A DNA stretch of 64,000 bases from Bradyrhizobium sp. CB3481 (GTDB lineage: Bacteria; Pseudomonadota; Alphaproteobacteria; Rhizobiales; Xanthobacteraceae): the NCBI RefSeq assembly GCF_029714305.1, contig NZ_CP121647.1, positions 5,600,501-5,664,500 on the forward strand, read 5' to 3'. A program made the translations under genes and the position numbers. Positions 55,305 to 63,101 of this stretch are shown here, one piece after another. The notes below the pieces were generated by a model that had not been told where the DNA came from, searched no databases, and was given only the letters and a program-made list of their open reading frames with translations. Numbering within the stretch: the stretch's first letter is position 1; each line of letters begins with the position of its first letter.

Positions 55305-56744
55305 TCATGCGGCGGCCCGCTCATTGACGTCAATGCTCGCCTGGTTGACCTGTGATCCGGATCTATCGACCCACCCTTGACCTTGCTCATATATCGTCTG
55401 TGCACCATCCGACGTCAGCTGATCGAGGGTTCGGCCAGCATTCGACTGCGTCACCTTCAGATTGTTCGCACCGTCCTTCTTGTCACCGAGCCCCTCGACA
55501 ACCATGGCGTTGTCGCCATTCGTGATGGTGAGCTTGGACGAAATGGTTTTGCCCTTGCCGTAGTCGACCGTATCCACAGTGATCTTCGTGCCATCATCGA
55601 GTTGCAGGGTCATGCCTTTTTTGAAATCAAAATCGTCCTTGCCGTCTCCATTAGCATCGACATGAGGATCGCCATGGATCTTCGTGACATGACCGGTTTC
55701 ATTGTTGCGGGCAGCCCAGGTGCCGTCCTTCTCGTCCGCCGTGATTGTATACTTATCGCCAAGGTTTATCGTTGCCTCGCCGTCGTGGACCTCATGCGAC
55801 CAGACCGGATTGGTTTTCGGTGGCGGGCTCTGGTTCACCGCAACTGGGGTCATCGACGCAGGCGGGGGAGGAGGAACGAAAACTGGAGTGTAGTAGTAGT
55901 AGTACGATGGAGTAGCGAGCGGCGGAGGAGTGTACTGGGACTGCGAGCCGTTGCCCGGCGCGCGCCCCTCTTCACCAGCATCGATACTCGCCTGGTCCAC
56001 CTCGCGCCCGGCGCCGTCGACCCAACCCTGACCTTGCTCATAGATCGTTTGTGAACCATCGGGTGTCAGCTCATCGAGAGCGAGACCAGCGTTGGACTGC
56101 GTCACCTTCAGATTGTTGGCACCATCCTTGTCGTCACCGAGTCCCTCGACAACCATGGCGTTGCTGCCATTCGTGATGGTGAGCTTCGACGAAATGCTCT
56201 TGCCGTTGCCGTAATCGGCCGTATCGACGGTGATCTTCGTGCCATCGTCGAGTTGCAGGGTCATTCCTTTCTTGAAATCGAAGTCGTCCTTGCCGTCTCC
56301 ATTAGCATCGACATGAGGATCGCCGTGGATCTTCGTGACATGGCCGGTCTGGTTCTCGCGGACAGTCCAGGTGCCGTCCTTCTCGTCCGCCGTGATTGTA
56401 TACTTATCGCCGAGATTGATCGTGGCCTTGCCATCATGGACCTCATGTGTCCACACCGGATCAATTGAGGACGACGAGCTCTGTTTCTGGGCGACAGACG
56501 CGAACTGGGGAGGCGGCGGCGGGGCGAGAAGGGTCGGAGCAACGTAGGCCGGACTGAGTACGGCGGGAGCGACGACGGCCGGACTATTTACTGGCAGGTA
56601 CTGGTAGGGCCCTACCGGGACGCCGGGCGCCCCAGCGTACTGCCCTAATACCACGTTGAACATTGGAACGGCGGGCGCGCGTTCAGGCACTGGCCCGACC
56701 GTCTGATTGAAACCGTCCACCACGGGAAGATACGGCATTTTCAT
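55305..56744 (-). CDS. nopE: NopE-type effector with two self-cleaving DUF1521 domains
   Basis: 479 aa from ATG 56744, with AGGAG directly upstream. A Pro/Val/Ala-rich N-terminal third carries the secretion signal. Two near-identical DUF1521 (metal-ion-inducible autocleavage) domains follow, at about residues 96-250 and 313-470, each with HEVHDG-ATINLGDKYTI, TGHVTKIHGDPHVDANGDG and KLTITNG-NAMVVEGLGD. The cleavage site GD/PHVD is present in both, at residues 141-146 and 358-363. The linker has Pro and Tyr runs (YYYYYTPVFVPPPPPA). In B. japonicum, NopE1 and NopE2 are secreted, cleave themselves with Ca2+ and affect nodulation in a host-dependent way. A tts box lies about 220 bp upstream. Confidence 0.95.
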   Translation of the reverse strand: MKMPYLPVVDGFNQTVGPVPERAPAVPMFNVVLGQYAGAPGVPVGPYQYLPVNSPAVVAPAVLSPAYVAPTLLAPPPPPQFASVAQKQSSSSSIDPVWTHEVHDGKATINLGDKYTITADEKDGTWTVRENQTGHVTKIHGDPHVDANGDGKDDFDFKKGMTLQLDDGTKITVDTADYGNGKSISSKLTITNGSNAMVVEGLGDDKDGANNLKVTQSNAGLALDELTPDGSQTIYEQGQGWVDGAGREVDQASIDAGEEGRAPGNGSQSQYTPPPLATPSYYYYYTPVFVPPPPPASMTPVAVNQSPPPKTNPVWSHEVHDGEATINLGDKYTITADEKDGTWAARNNETGHVTKIHGDPHVDANGDGKDDFDFKKGMTLQLDDGTKITVDTVDYGKGKTISSKLTITNGDNAMVVEGLGDKKDGANNLKVTQSNAGRTLDQLTSDGAQTIYEQGQGWVDRSGSQVNQASIDVNERAAA

Positions 56745-56959
56745 TCACTCCTATTGCATTGATGGGAAGCGACAGACTGCGAGGACCACCTGCACAATCA
56801 ACTGGGCACGTTGCGCCGAGGCCCTTAAAGCCAATCCCATGTCACGACGAGCAGCAGGCTTGTTGCATGTGACAACAGCCTTGATCGGCGGACCACTTCT
56901 CTTACCCCTTGGCCCATGGCAATTCGGGCCTCTCACGTCGAGCGTATCCCAGTCGCAGG

Positions 56960-56996
56960 AAGTGTATCCGGAGTACCTGTCGAAAAGCTGACGATA
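56960..56996 (-). promoter_or_regulatory. tts box of nopE
   Basis: The minus strand reads ATCGTCAGCTTTTCGACAGG followed by TACTCCGGATAC, keeping GTCAGCTTTTCG. It points to nopE, about 220 bp away. The leader between them holds no other convincing frame. Confidence 0.82.
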
Positions 56997-57615
56997 GGAT
57001 AATCGCCCACCAGCACATCAGCTTACGTATGTGGCGTGAATGTTGGGAGCATGCTATCGCGACGAACCGCTCCTCATGATGGGCCTCGGAAAATCGGCCG
57101 AGCCTCTTGCGTGAATGCTCGAGGCGGTCTTTAGGTGCCTTGGCCGGCCTATTCGGAACAAACACCTCTTCGAGAGTAGTTTCGCTCGAATGTTGCGATG
57201 AGACCTGCCCGATTAATCCTGATCACGCCGGGCACTTGCACACGAACGCCACACCCTCGTCTATCCGCTTGATTGCTCGATGGCTAATAGGCGCTACACC
57301 GTCCGCTTGCGTATTTTGACCGACAAATATTGACATACGCCGCGGCGGCGAAATCTCAACGACAGTTGGGACGGCGTTACGACGCACTAGGCAATCGAGC
57401 TTGCAGCCAAGCTGCTCGGAGGCATGTTCGTTTGGGCTGACAGCTGGCGGAGCGCTCCAGCAACCACTCGCAGCACTTGACCTTTGCACTGCAACACCTG
57501 CGGTGTCGCGCGCGCCAAAATTGGTCAAAAATGGACGGAGAGTACGGAGTACCGACACATTCTCCGCGAGAGAACAATCGGGGTCACCTCGACTCACCCG
57601 CGGCGTTTGTGAGAC
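56997..57615. other. Divergent promoter region, no gene seen
   Basis: This stretch lies between two tts boxes pointing away from each other. A minus-strand frame at 57223-57597 (VEISPPRRMSIFVGQNTQAD, RAIKRIDEGVAFVCK) might be an old coding relic, but it has no ribosome site or family resemblance. Confidence 0.45.
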
Positions 57616-57650
57616 TCGTCAGCTTCTCGAAAGGTAATCCTCCTATGATG
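57616..57650 (+). promoter_or_regulatory. tts box of the nopC-nopA-sctD-rhcV operon
   Basis: The plus strand reads CTCGTCAGCTTCTCGAAAGG followed by TAATCCTCCTATG. The core is identical to that at 51279 except for the last bases. It lies about 75 bp before the nopC ATG. Confidence 0.88.
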
Positions 57651-57714
57651 AGAGCGCTGACCTCTAGGCGACGAGTCGTCTATTGAGCCTAGCAGATGAA
57701 CACAGGAGAATGCG

Positions 57715-58002
57715 ATGATTGGAGAAATGATCGGAAGCGCGGCTGGTGGATGGCTAGGTGGACCACCGGGAGCGGCGATTGGTGCCGCTGCCGGTGGGGT
57801 GCTCGACCACGCCTTCGAGACGGTTATTCACAAATTGCAACATGAGAAGGCTGATTCTGACAACGTCGCCAAGGACAATGGCCCTGCTGCAGGCAGCAAC
57901 CCGCAATGCAAACACGGCAATGGCGAGTTGTCGCTCTCGAATGGCGCACCAGGCGCGCATGTCATGATTTCATTTCCTGCCGTCGTCGCGCCAGCTGGTT
58001 AG
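57715..58002 (+). CDS. nopC: NopC, secreted T3SS protein
   Basis: 95 aa, with AGGAG 7 bases before the ATG. The N-terminus is glycine-rich and hydrophobic (GSAAGGWLGGPPGAAIGAAA), followed by a charged middle (HKLQHEKADSDNVAKDNG). Position between a tts box and nopA matches NopC (Y4yP) of other rhizobia, a small protein secreted by the T3SS. Identity rests on position and general make-up. Confidence 0.75.
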   Translation: MIGEMIGSAAGGWLGGPPGAAIGAAAGGVLDHAFETVIHKLQHEKADSDNVAKDNGPAAGSNPQCKHGNGELSLSNGAPGAHVMISFPAVVAPAG

Positions 58003-58055
58003 GCGTGAGGCAGGTGATCAGTAGCAGTAACTTCCAAACTGAAAGGTGACTCGAA

Positions 58056-58262
58056 ATGGTTTTTCCCATTGGCGGTTCCCCCGCTGGACCTGAAGGCGCG
58101 GCGAATCCGCAAACCGGTGCTATAGGGGCTGGCGATTTCGCAGCGCAGCTCGCCGAGCTGGAGCGTGTCAGCAAAGAAGCTCAGGCCAACAGCATCGTGA
58201 TGCGCAGAATTACGACCGAGCTCTCGTCCGAAAAGAAGGTTGCCGACGAGCGCGTTAGTTAG
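58056..58262 (+). CDS. nopA: NopA, probable needle subunit (SctF)
   Basis: 68 aa. A Gly/Pro-rich N-terminus (GGSPAGPEGAANPQTGAIGA) leads into a helical C-terminal part (FAAQLAELERVSKEAQANSI, then VMRRITTELSSEKKVADERV). Size, absence of cysteine, and position between nopC and sctD behind a tts box match NopA, the external needle protein of rhizobial T3SS. AAAGGTGA precedes the ATG. It is followed by a strong hairpin before sctD. Confidence 0.75.
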   Translation: MVFPIGGSPAGPEGAANPQTGAIGAGDFAAQLAELERVSKEAQANSIVMRRITTELSSEKKVADERVS

Positions 58263-58335
58263 CGCTGCAAGAGAGGGCTCACGGCCGCTCTTTTGGCGTG
58301 CTGGACGCTCTCTAAAGACCGACGAACTCGGAGCC

Positions 58336-58360
58336 AGCCGTACGGCAATGCCGTACGGCT
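58336..58360 (+). terminator. Perfect 11-bp hairpin between nopA and sctD
   Basis: AGCCGTACGGC and GCCGTACGGCT are separated by only three bases (AAT) and followed by a pyrimidine stretch TCTCTCGTTGCTC. It lies 26 bp before the GTG start of sctD. It could be a partial terminator, or an RNA-end stabiliser keeping nopC-nopA message more abundant than the downstream genes. Confidence 0.75.
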
Positions 58361-58385
58361 TCTCTCGTTGCTCAGGAGAATCTCC

Positions 58386-59273
58386 GTGAATGAACCAGCC
58401 TCCGTTCATTTCGAAGTGCTATCAGGGCAGTATTCTGGGCTGACCGGTGAAGCGCCCGTCGGAACGAGCCTTATCGGAAGCAGCCTCGATGCCGATATCG
58501 TCTTCGTCGAGCAGGGGCTCGAACCCAATCACTTCCGCCTCACCCCCTTGCACGATTCGATGGAGATCGAGGTCCTTGCAGCCGGAGTTAGCATAGAGGG
58601 AAACGGGGATATTGCCGTAGGCAAGCGGGTCGTTATTTCCCTTCCTGCCGTTGTTCATGCGGGCACAATGTCCATTCGCTGCACACAGGATTCGGCCAAG
58701 GGATCAATCGGCCTGTGGCGTGTCTCGATAAGGGCAGTCGCCTTAGTCTTGTTGAGCTCTGTCGGGATCGCGACGCTTGCAATCAGCTTCACCTTTGGCG
58801 GGAGTATCGGTGCACTGAGCCCCGATGCGCTTCCTAGCGCCGTACTTCCACCCAAGTTGACGCTCAACGGTCCTGATGATCGCCCCCTCCATGCAGCTGC
58901 CGAACTGCTGCAAGAGGAGCTTAATAAAGCGGGAATTCTCACTATCAAAATCAGTCCTGGGCCAGGTGTGGTCAGCGCCGAGGGCACCGTTACACCTGCG
59001 TTAGTCAGTAGATGGCAGGAGGTTCAGCAATGGTTCGATCAGCATACGAAAGGGTCGCTGACACTCGTAAACGGTGTGATTGTGAAGGAGGATAAGCTGC
59101 CCTCCTCAATTGCTGTCCAGGCGGTGTGGCGCGGAGCCGACCCCTATCTTCTTATTGGTGGCCAAAAGTACTTCGTGGGCGCGCTGTTGAATGATGGATG
59201 GACGGTCGATCGAATCGAGGCGAGACGCGTACTGCTCAGTCGGAATGGGCGGCTTGCTGCTCTCCCCTATTAG
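58386..59273 (+). CDS. SctD (Y4yQ), inner-membrane ring protein
   Basis: 295 aa from GTG 58386, with AGGAGA 6 bases before it; the frame is open upstream to 58293 but that part overlaps the hairpin. A cytoplasmic FHA-like domain (VHFEVLSGQYSGLTGEAPVG, SLDADIVFVEQGLEPNHFRL) comes first, then one membrane helix (VALVLLSSVGIATLAISFTF), then periplasmic ring domains (LLQEELNKAGILTIKISPGP, VSAEGTVTPALVSRWQEVQQ). This is the SctD/YscD layout. Confidence 0.87.
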   Translation: MNEPASVHFEVLSGQYSGLTGEAPVGTSLIGSSLDADIVFVEQGLEPNHFRLTPLHDSMEIEVLAAGVSIEGNGDIAVGKRVVISLPAVVHAGTMSIRCTQDSAKGSIGLWRVSIRAVALVLLSSVGIATLAISFTFGGSIGALSPDALPSAVLPPKLTLNGPDDRPLHAAAELLQEELNKAGILTIKISPGPGVVSAEGTVTPALVSRWQEVQQWFDQHTKGSLTLVNGVIVKEDKLPSSIAVQAVWRGADPYLLIGGQKYFVGALLNDGWTVDRIEARRVLLSRNGRLAALPY

Positions 59274-59303
59274 AGCTCCAGCGCCGCATGAAAGGAGAAC
59301 GTC

Positions 59304-59831
59304 ATGACCAAGCTGCCCCAGCATCCTGTCGGAGTTGGCACCTCTTCGCAAAGGCTCAACACCCACGACCATGAGCCAACGAACAAGCCGGCCCTCCCTC
59401 AAGTCCACAATTTAGAAATCGATGGCACTGATGGCGGTCGCGAGAAGTGGTACGGGTCGATTTGGCCTGATACCGAGACGCCTGATCTGCCAATCGAAGC
59501 CGCACTTGAGGTCAACGATGTCGATGCCGTCTCGCGTGTCAGTCTCAACGAGGGGCGCGTTCGAATAGCCGAGATCGACCCCCGCGCGGCACTCGCTTCA
59601 TTTTATGGCCGCAATCTCGCAACCGGCCTGCTCTCCTTCGTGACACCACGCCTGCGTGATCCGGACGTGCTGCGAGCAGAGAAACATGGTGTTCTTCTGG
59701 AGCGCTTGGCCGATAGGCTATGGGCCGGACCGGAGGATCCGGTGGCGCGTGAGGGGATCGACGCCCTGCGGCAGGAGCTCCGGCGGCTCATCCTGCTCCG
59801 GCAGAACCAAAACAGTTTGATCAAGGGCTAG
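59304..59831 (+). CDS. Probable SctX-type T3SS protein
   Basis: 175 aa, with AAAGGAGA before the ATG. No membrane segments. The N-terminal half is polar and probably disordered; the C-terminal part is helical (LLERLADRLWAGPEDPVARE, DALRQELRRLILLRQNQNSL). It lies in the order sctD-this-TPR protein-sctV, the same as yscX-yscY-lcrD in Yersinia-type systems. The name is inferred from order and C-terminal character, not from clear identity. Confidence 0.6.
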   Translation: MTKLPQHPVGVGTSSQRLNTHDHEPTNKPALPQVHNLEIDGTDGGREKWYGSIWPDTETPDLPIEAALEVNDVDAVSRVSLNEGRVRIAEIDPRAALASFYGRNLATGLLSFVTPRLRDPDVLRAEKHGVLLERLADRLWAGPEDPVAREGIDALRQELRRLILLRQNQNSLIKG

Positions 59832-59832
59832 C

Positions 59833-60261
59833 ATGGTCGACCCGGGCGGAGCGCAGTTCGCCAGTCCACCCCCGCCCGCCGATCTCTCCAAAACGGGCGA
59901 TGTCTTGCCAATCTCCGGGCAGGAGCGCGATTTGGTCTGCGCAATATCCTTCGTCCACCTTGCGTGTGGACAGAGCGCACGAGCTCTCGCTCTGTTGCGG
60001 CTCATTGCCCATGACGATTCGCAAGACGTCGACCTGCTTCGCATCCTCACCTATGCTCTCATCTCGGCCGGCTTTGGCAATGAAGCACTTACGGTGCTAG
60101 ATAGACTCGACACCCTTGATGACGACCCCTCTTCGCGTCTGCCTTTGACGCTTCTGCGCAGTCACGCACTACGACGGGCCGGCCGTATGGACGAGGCGCG
60201 GGCAGTCTTCCAATACTATGTGTCCATGCGTGGCAGGACAGCCCTAACGCAACAACAGTAA
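59833..60261 (+). CDS. Probable SctY-type chaperone with TPR-like helices
   Basis: 142 aa. Helical pairs resemble TPR repeats (ALALLRLIAHDDSQDVDLLR, ILTYALISAGFGNEALTVLD, LRSHALRRAGRMDEARAVF). It starts 1 bp after the preceding gene and ends 11 bp before rhcV. SctY proteins chaperone SctX and interact with SctV; the assignment is by context. Confidence 0.6.
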   Translation: MVDPGGAQFASPPPPADLSKTGDVLPISGQERDLVCAISFVHLACGQSARALALLRLIAHDDSQDVDLLRILTYALISAGFGNEALTVLDRLDTLDDDPSSRLPLTLLRSHALRRAGRMDEARAVFQYYVSMRGRTALTQQQ

Positions 60262-60272
60262 GAAGGGTCTCC

Positions 60273-62390
60273 ATGGCAAACCTTCTTCGTAAGCTTATCG
60301 TGCGCGCGCCATTCCACCCGGATTTCATGGTCGCGTTCATGTTGATTCTGGCAATCGGAATGATGATCATGCCGATCCCTATCGTCATGATCGATATGCT
60401 AATCGGCTTCAATCTGGGTTTTGCCGTATTGTTGCTGATGGTTGCACTCTATCTCAGTACGCCACTGGATTTCTCGTCCTTGCCCGGTGTCATCCTGATC
60501 TCTACCGTCTTTCGTCTGGCGCTGACCATCGCGACAACGCGGCTGATCCTCGCTGAAGCAGACGCCGGCAGCATCATTCACACGTTCGGTGAGTTCGTGA
60601 TCTCAGGGAACATCGCAGTCGGCGTAGTTATATTTCTGATCGTGACCATGGTGCAGTTCATGGTTCTCGCGAAGGGCGCCGAGCGCGTTGCTGAAGTCTC
60701 GGCACGATTCACTCTTGACGCTCTGCCGGGCAAGCAGATGGCTATCGACGCGGAACTACGCAACGGTCATATCGATCAGCACGAAGCACGCAGCCGGCGA
60801 GCCTCACTGGAGCGAGAAAGCCAACTTCATGGTGCGATGGATGGCGCTATGAAGTTCGTGAAAGGCGATGCCATTGCCGGACTCATAGTCATCTGCATCA
60901 ACATGCTAGGAGGAATCAGCATCGGACTGCTCTCCAAGGGCATGTCCGTCGATGAGGCGTTGCATCAATATACGCTGCTCACCATCGGCGATGCGTTGAT
61001 TTCTCAGATTCCGGCGCTCCTGCTGTCGGTTACGGCCGCAACCATCGTCACACGTGTAAATGGGTCCTCCAAGCTCAAGCTTGGTGGCGATATCATCAAT
61101 CAACTCACGGCCAGTACCCAGGCATTGCGGCTGGCAGCCGGTGTCTTACTTCTCATGGGGCTTATACCTGGTTTCCCCTTGCCCCCGTTTCTGATGCTGG
61201 CCGCACTTTTTGCCGGGGCAAGCTATGTCAAAGGCGGTGTGCAAGGCGCGAACACGGGCTCCAAGGCGGGCACCAACGTCAGTGCTCCGATCCCAAATCC
61301 AGCGCAAGCTCAAAAGCAAACCATACCTGCGGAGGCGCTTCCGGTCGCGCTATTCTTTGCACCGAACCTGGTAAATGCGATTGACAGAGAGGAAGTTGAG
61401 CAGCACATCGCTCGCATTTCGGCACTGGTCGCAGCCGATCTTGGCATCACGATTCCCCGCATTCCAGTCCAGGTCGATCAACTTTTGGCCCAGTCCGAGT
61501 TCAGGCTTGATGTGGAAGGGGTACCGGTTGAACGGGATCGCGTCGACCCGACGCAGCTCGCGCTCACCGACGACCGAGCGAACATTGAATTGAGCGGCAT
61601 ACCGTATCGGCAGGATCCAAACACCAACCGGATCTGGATCGAACTGAGCCATGCACCGGCTCTCAAAGCGGCCGGCATCGGGCATCACCGTCCGAGCGAA
61701 ATCATCGCCCTGCGCGTCAGTTCCGTACTGACGCGCTATGCGCAGCGCTTGGTGGGCATTCAAGAGACGCGACAATTGCTCGCCCGGATGGAGCAGGAAT
61801 ATGCTGATCTGGTGAAGGAAGTGCTACGCACGACTCCAGTTCCCCGGATCGCCGATGTCCTGCGTCGCCTTCTCGACGAGGGCATCCCGATTCGTAACAC
61901 CCGACTGGTCTTGGAAGCGTTCGCCGAATGGAGCGAACGCGAGCAAAACGCTGTCCTGCTCACCGAACATGTCCGCTCCGGCCTAAGACGGCAAATCTGC
62001 TATCGCTATGCCAACGCTCACCGTGTTCTGCCCGCCTTCATCATCGAACGTGAAACTGAGGATGTGATTCGCAGTGCGGTGCGAGAGACCGCCGTCGGGC
62101 CGTACCTCGTGCTGGAGGACCGGCATAGCGAGATATTGCTGTCGCAACTGCGTCAGATTCATTCAGGCATCCCACCAGGTCAGAGCCAGCCCGTCATCCT
62201 GAGTTCGCTAGATATCCGGCGCTTTGTCCGCGGGTTTCTCACCCGCAACGGGATCGATCTTCCTGTTCTGTCCTATCAGGATCTCGCCTCCGATTTCACG
62301 GTCCAGCCGGTGGGGTCGCTCAAGCTTACAGGCCCCAAGGAAAAACCTCCGGCAGGAGAACAACGCAACCTGCTTGCCGCAGCCGGCTAA
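60273..62390 (+). CDS. rhcV: RhcV (SctV), major export gate protein
   Basis: 705 aa. The N-terminal half has about seven or eight membrane helices and the FHIPEP hallmark region ARFTLDALPGKQMAIDAELR, NGHIDQHEARSRRASLERES and GAMDGAMKFVKGDAIAGLIV. The C-terminal half is the cytoplasmic nonameric ring domain (NLVNAIDREEVEQHIARISA, LVLEDRHSEILLSQLRQI). AAGGG precedes the ATG. Confidence 0.97.
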   Translation: MANLLRKLIVRAPFHPDFMVAFMLILAIGMMIMPIPIVMIDMLIGFNLGFAVLLLMVALYLSTPLDFSSLPGVILISTVFRLALTIATTRLILAEADAGSIIHTFGEFVISGNIAVGVVIFLIVTMVQFMVLAKGAERVAEVSARFTLDALPGKQMAIDAELRNGHIDQHEARSRRASLERESQLHGAMDGAMKFVKGDAIAGLIVICINMLGGISIGLLSKGMSVDEALHQYTLLTIGDALISQIPALLLSVTAATIVTRVNGSSKLKLGGDIINQLTASTQALRLAAGVLLLMGLIPGFPLPPFLMLAALFAGASYVKGGVQGANTGSKAGTNVSAPIPNPAQAQKQTIPAEALPVALFFAPNLVNAIDREEVEQHIARISALVAADLGITIPRIPVQVDQLLAQSEFRLDVEGVPVERDRVDPTQLALTDDRANIELSGIPYRQDPNTNRIWIELSHAPALKAAGIGHHRPSEIIALRVSSVLTRYAQRLVGIQETRQLLARMEQEYADLVKEVLRTTPVPRIADVLRRLLDEGIPIRNTRLVLEAFAEWSEREQNAVLLTEHVRSGLRRQICYRYANAHRVLPAFIIERETEDVIRSAVRETAVGPYLVLEDRHSEILLSQLRQIHSGIPPGQSQPVILSSLDIRRFVRGFLTRNGIDLPVLSYQDLASDFTVQPVGSLKLTGPKEKPPAGEQRNLLAAAG

Positions 62391-62414
62391 CAGAGCACAG
62401 CAGTCGATCGTGAG

Positions 62415-62990
62415 ATGGACGGCATGAATTCACCTGCAACAACATTCGCTGCTCGATTGTATGCGTTCCATCTGACCTCGGGGTTAACTCTCCTCGCTTT
62501 ATTCGCCATTCTTGTGGTTGGAGGTTGCGCCAGCTTGGATCACCAAGCCATCTCAGTACAAGAGACGCCGCGGCGAGAGTTGCTGGGCGCCAAGGACATC
62601 GATCCTGCTATGCGCGAGCGCCTTGCGCACGCACTCCTCCGGGCTGCTGACGAGGAAAGTTTGCGCGAGGCTCTGAAGCAAAAGCCAGACAATGTAGATG
62701 CGGCAATCTCGCTTGCGCAGGCCCTTCTGGCACAGAAACGCGCGGGTGAGGCACTTGAGGTAGCCGACAAGATCTTGCTTATAGTTCCTGGTGATTTGCG
62801 TGCCCTGAACGCAAAAGGGGTGGTCCTCGACGCCGAGGGGCGTCATGACGAGGCACAAGCGTTATATCGGGAGGCTCTCGCAGCGGCCCCTGGCAATCAG
62901 ATGTTGCGCAACAATCTCGGCCTATCGCTCGCCCTTGCTGGGAAAGCCGAGAGGGGGAATTCCAGCCTCCAACAGCTTTCGCGCGAATGA
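62415..62990 (+). CDS. TPR lipoprotein, TadD-like
   Basis: 191 aa (ATG 62424 is an alternative start). The signal peptide ends in a lipobox (ALFAILVVGGCASLD). TPR repeats follow: AISLAQALLAQKRAGEALEV, LNAKGVVLDAEGRHDEAQAL and NNLGLSLALAGKAE. It starts 24 bp after rhcV. TadD of Tad pili has the same layout, which fits the Tad-like RhcC2 and CpaD-like partners of the rhizobial secretin; it may be the pilotin-like factor. Confidence 0.82.
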   Translation: MDGMNSPATTFAARLYAFHLTSGLTLLALFAILVVGGCASLDHQAISVQETPRRELLGAKDIDPAMRERLAHALLRAADEESLREALKQKPDNVDAAISLAQALLAQKRAGEALEVADKILLIVPGDLRALNAKGVVLDAEGRHDEAQALYREALAAAPGNQMLRNNLGLSLALAGKAERGNSSLQQLSRE

Positions 62991-63101
62991 CGTGCGCTGG
63001 CAGGACTAGCATAGGCTTACCTCGTGCAGTTTTCGCACACGTAGCAGCTTGCGCTCATGCTCTGGTGGGATCAGGTGATACGCTTGCAAGGCCTGCTTAG
63101 C

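Noticed and set aside
55377..56054. Plus-strand frame of 225 codons opposite nopE
   Set aside because: Antisense of the repeated DUF1521 coding sequence; a second, similar shadow appears opposite the other domain, showing that it follows from the duplication.
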